Assembly: GCA_002428485.1 (NCBI GenBank)
Contig: DIWM01000033.1
Span: 24,455 to 30,849 of the forward strand
Direction of reading: 5' to 3'
Source: Deltaproteobacteria bacterium UBA6106
GTDB taxonomy: Bacteria; Desulfobacterota; Syntrophorhabdia; Syntrophorhabdales; Syntrophorhabdaceae
DNA: 6,395 nucleotides
Part shown: positions 6,175 to 6,395 of the stretch, piece after piece
Numbering within the stretch: the first letter of the stretch is position 1
Layout of the letters: each line of letters starts with the position of its first letter
Position numbers and translations under genes: made by a program
The notes under the pieces: model-generated
What the model saw: the letters and a program-made list of their open reading frames with translations, nothing else
Databases searched by the model: none
Told to the model about the DNA's origin: nothing

Positions 6175-6219
6175 CGTGAGGCGTGAGGCGAGAACAACCG
6201 TAATTCGTGAGACGTAAGT
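6175..6219. repeat. Heptamer repeat CGTGAGG and variants
   Basis: CGTGAGG occurs twice in tandem (6175-6188), and the variants CGTGAGA and CGTAAGT in tandem at 6206-6219. The two pairs are out of register by 3 bases. A further GTGAGG is at 6235-6240. Confidence 0.65.
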
Positions 6220-6274
6220 GGAAAAGCACAAGGTGTGAGGAGCGAAGCGACGTAGCGACCTTAAGATATAATCT

Positions 6275-6288
6275 ATCTTTCATCTTTC
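6275..6288. repeat. Heptamer direct repeat ATCTTTC x2
   Basis: Two exact tandem copies of ATCTTTC. Taken alone this could be chance; beside two other 7-base tandem families within 160 bases it fits the same pattern. Confidence 0.5.
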
Positions 6289-6395
6289 ACAGGGTTCATC
6301 CCGGATTTTCCATTAGGATTAGCACAGTGTCGGACTCTTCCCCGCAAACACGCTTATTTCGCTCCTGCGACTACATTCGCTCGCGTTCGGCTTCG

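Larger units (their letters stand above)
6123..6395. other. Right-end intergenic region without a supported gene
   Basis: No frame here has a start, ribosome site and recognisable protein. Apart from the heptamer repeats it holds GGAGCGAAGCGACGTAGCGA near 6239-6258 and a terminal stretch (6358-6395) rich in TCGC and TTCG words. The 9-base word AGGAGCGAA (6238-6246) is repeated inverted at 6358-6366. This resembles a degenerate dispersed intergenic repeat. I see no convincing rho-independent terminator for the arn operon, though rho-dependent ending or repeat folding could serve. Confidence 0.5.

Noticed and set aside
6267..6272. Perfect TATAAT in the right intergenic region
   Set aside because: At 17 bases upstream the sequence is GAAGCG, which is not a -35 box, and no gene start follows within the window.
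6037..6283. Two minus-strand open frames (64 and 62 residues) over the end of the operon and the repeats
   Set aside because: They mostly translate the heptamer repeats and the antisense of the decarboxylase end, with no family features or ribosome sites.

Overview
This is bacterial chromosomal DNA of moderate GC content with compact, operon-style gene packing. It shows overlapping stop and start codons, GTG and TTG starts, and Shine-Dalgarno sequences at most internal genes. The encoded lipid A sugar-modification enzymes imply a Gram-negative, LPS-bearing organism. The short heptamer repeats in both intergenic regions, plus a GCGAAGCGA-type dispersed word near the right end, recall what I have seen in Nitrospirota and Desulfobacterota-type genomes. 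That placement is only a weak impression.

Left part (1-1480, minus strand): a branched-chain amino acid operon. A 60-residue DUF465/YdcH-like small protein is followed after 23 bases by the acetolactate synthase large subunit (ilvB). IlvB starts at a TTG codon and runs off the left edge after 424 codons.

Divergent intergenic region (1481-1701): two sigma70-type promoters appear to overlap, one firing left into the DUF465-ilvB operon and one firing right toward arnT. To their right lie two facing blocks of 7-base tandem repeats, one of which forms a hairpin followed by seven Ts. If the rightward promoter is used, both blocks lie in the arnT leader RNA.

Middle and right part (1702-6122, plus strand): a four-gene cluster for 4-amino-4-deoxy-L-arabinose (Ara4N) metabolism and lipid A modification, in the order arnT, arnC, arnA formyltransferase, arnA decarboxylase. 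All junctions overlap (8, 4 and 4 bases), which implies one translationally coupled operon. The two activities that form one fused ArnA protein in E. coli are separate genes here, split at the position of the E. coli inter-domain linker, with the key catalytic residues kept in both halves. The decarboxylase would make UDP-4-keto-pentose. An aminotransferase (ArnB, not in the window) would make UDP-Ara4N, which the formyltransferase formylates. ArnC would load the formylated sugar onto undecaprenyl phosphate, and ArnT would move the deformylated sugar to lipid A. ArnB, the deformylase ArnD and Ugd are absent from the window.

Right end (6123-6395): no gene is supported. The stretch holds several 7-base tandem repeats and what looks like part of a dispersed repeat.
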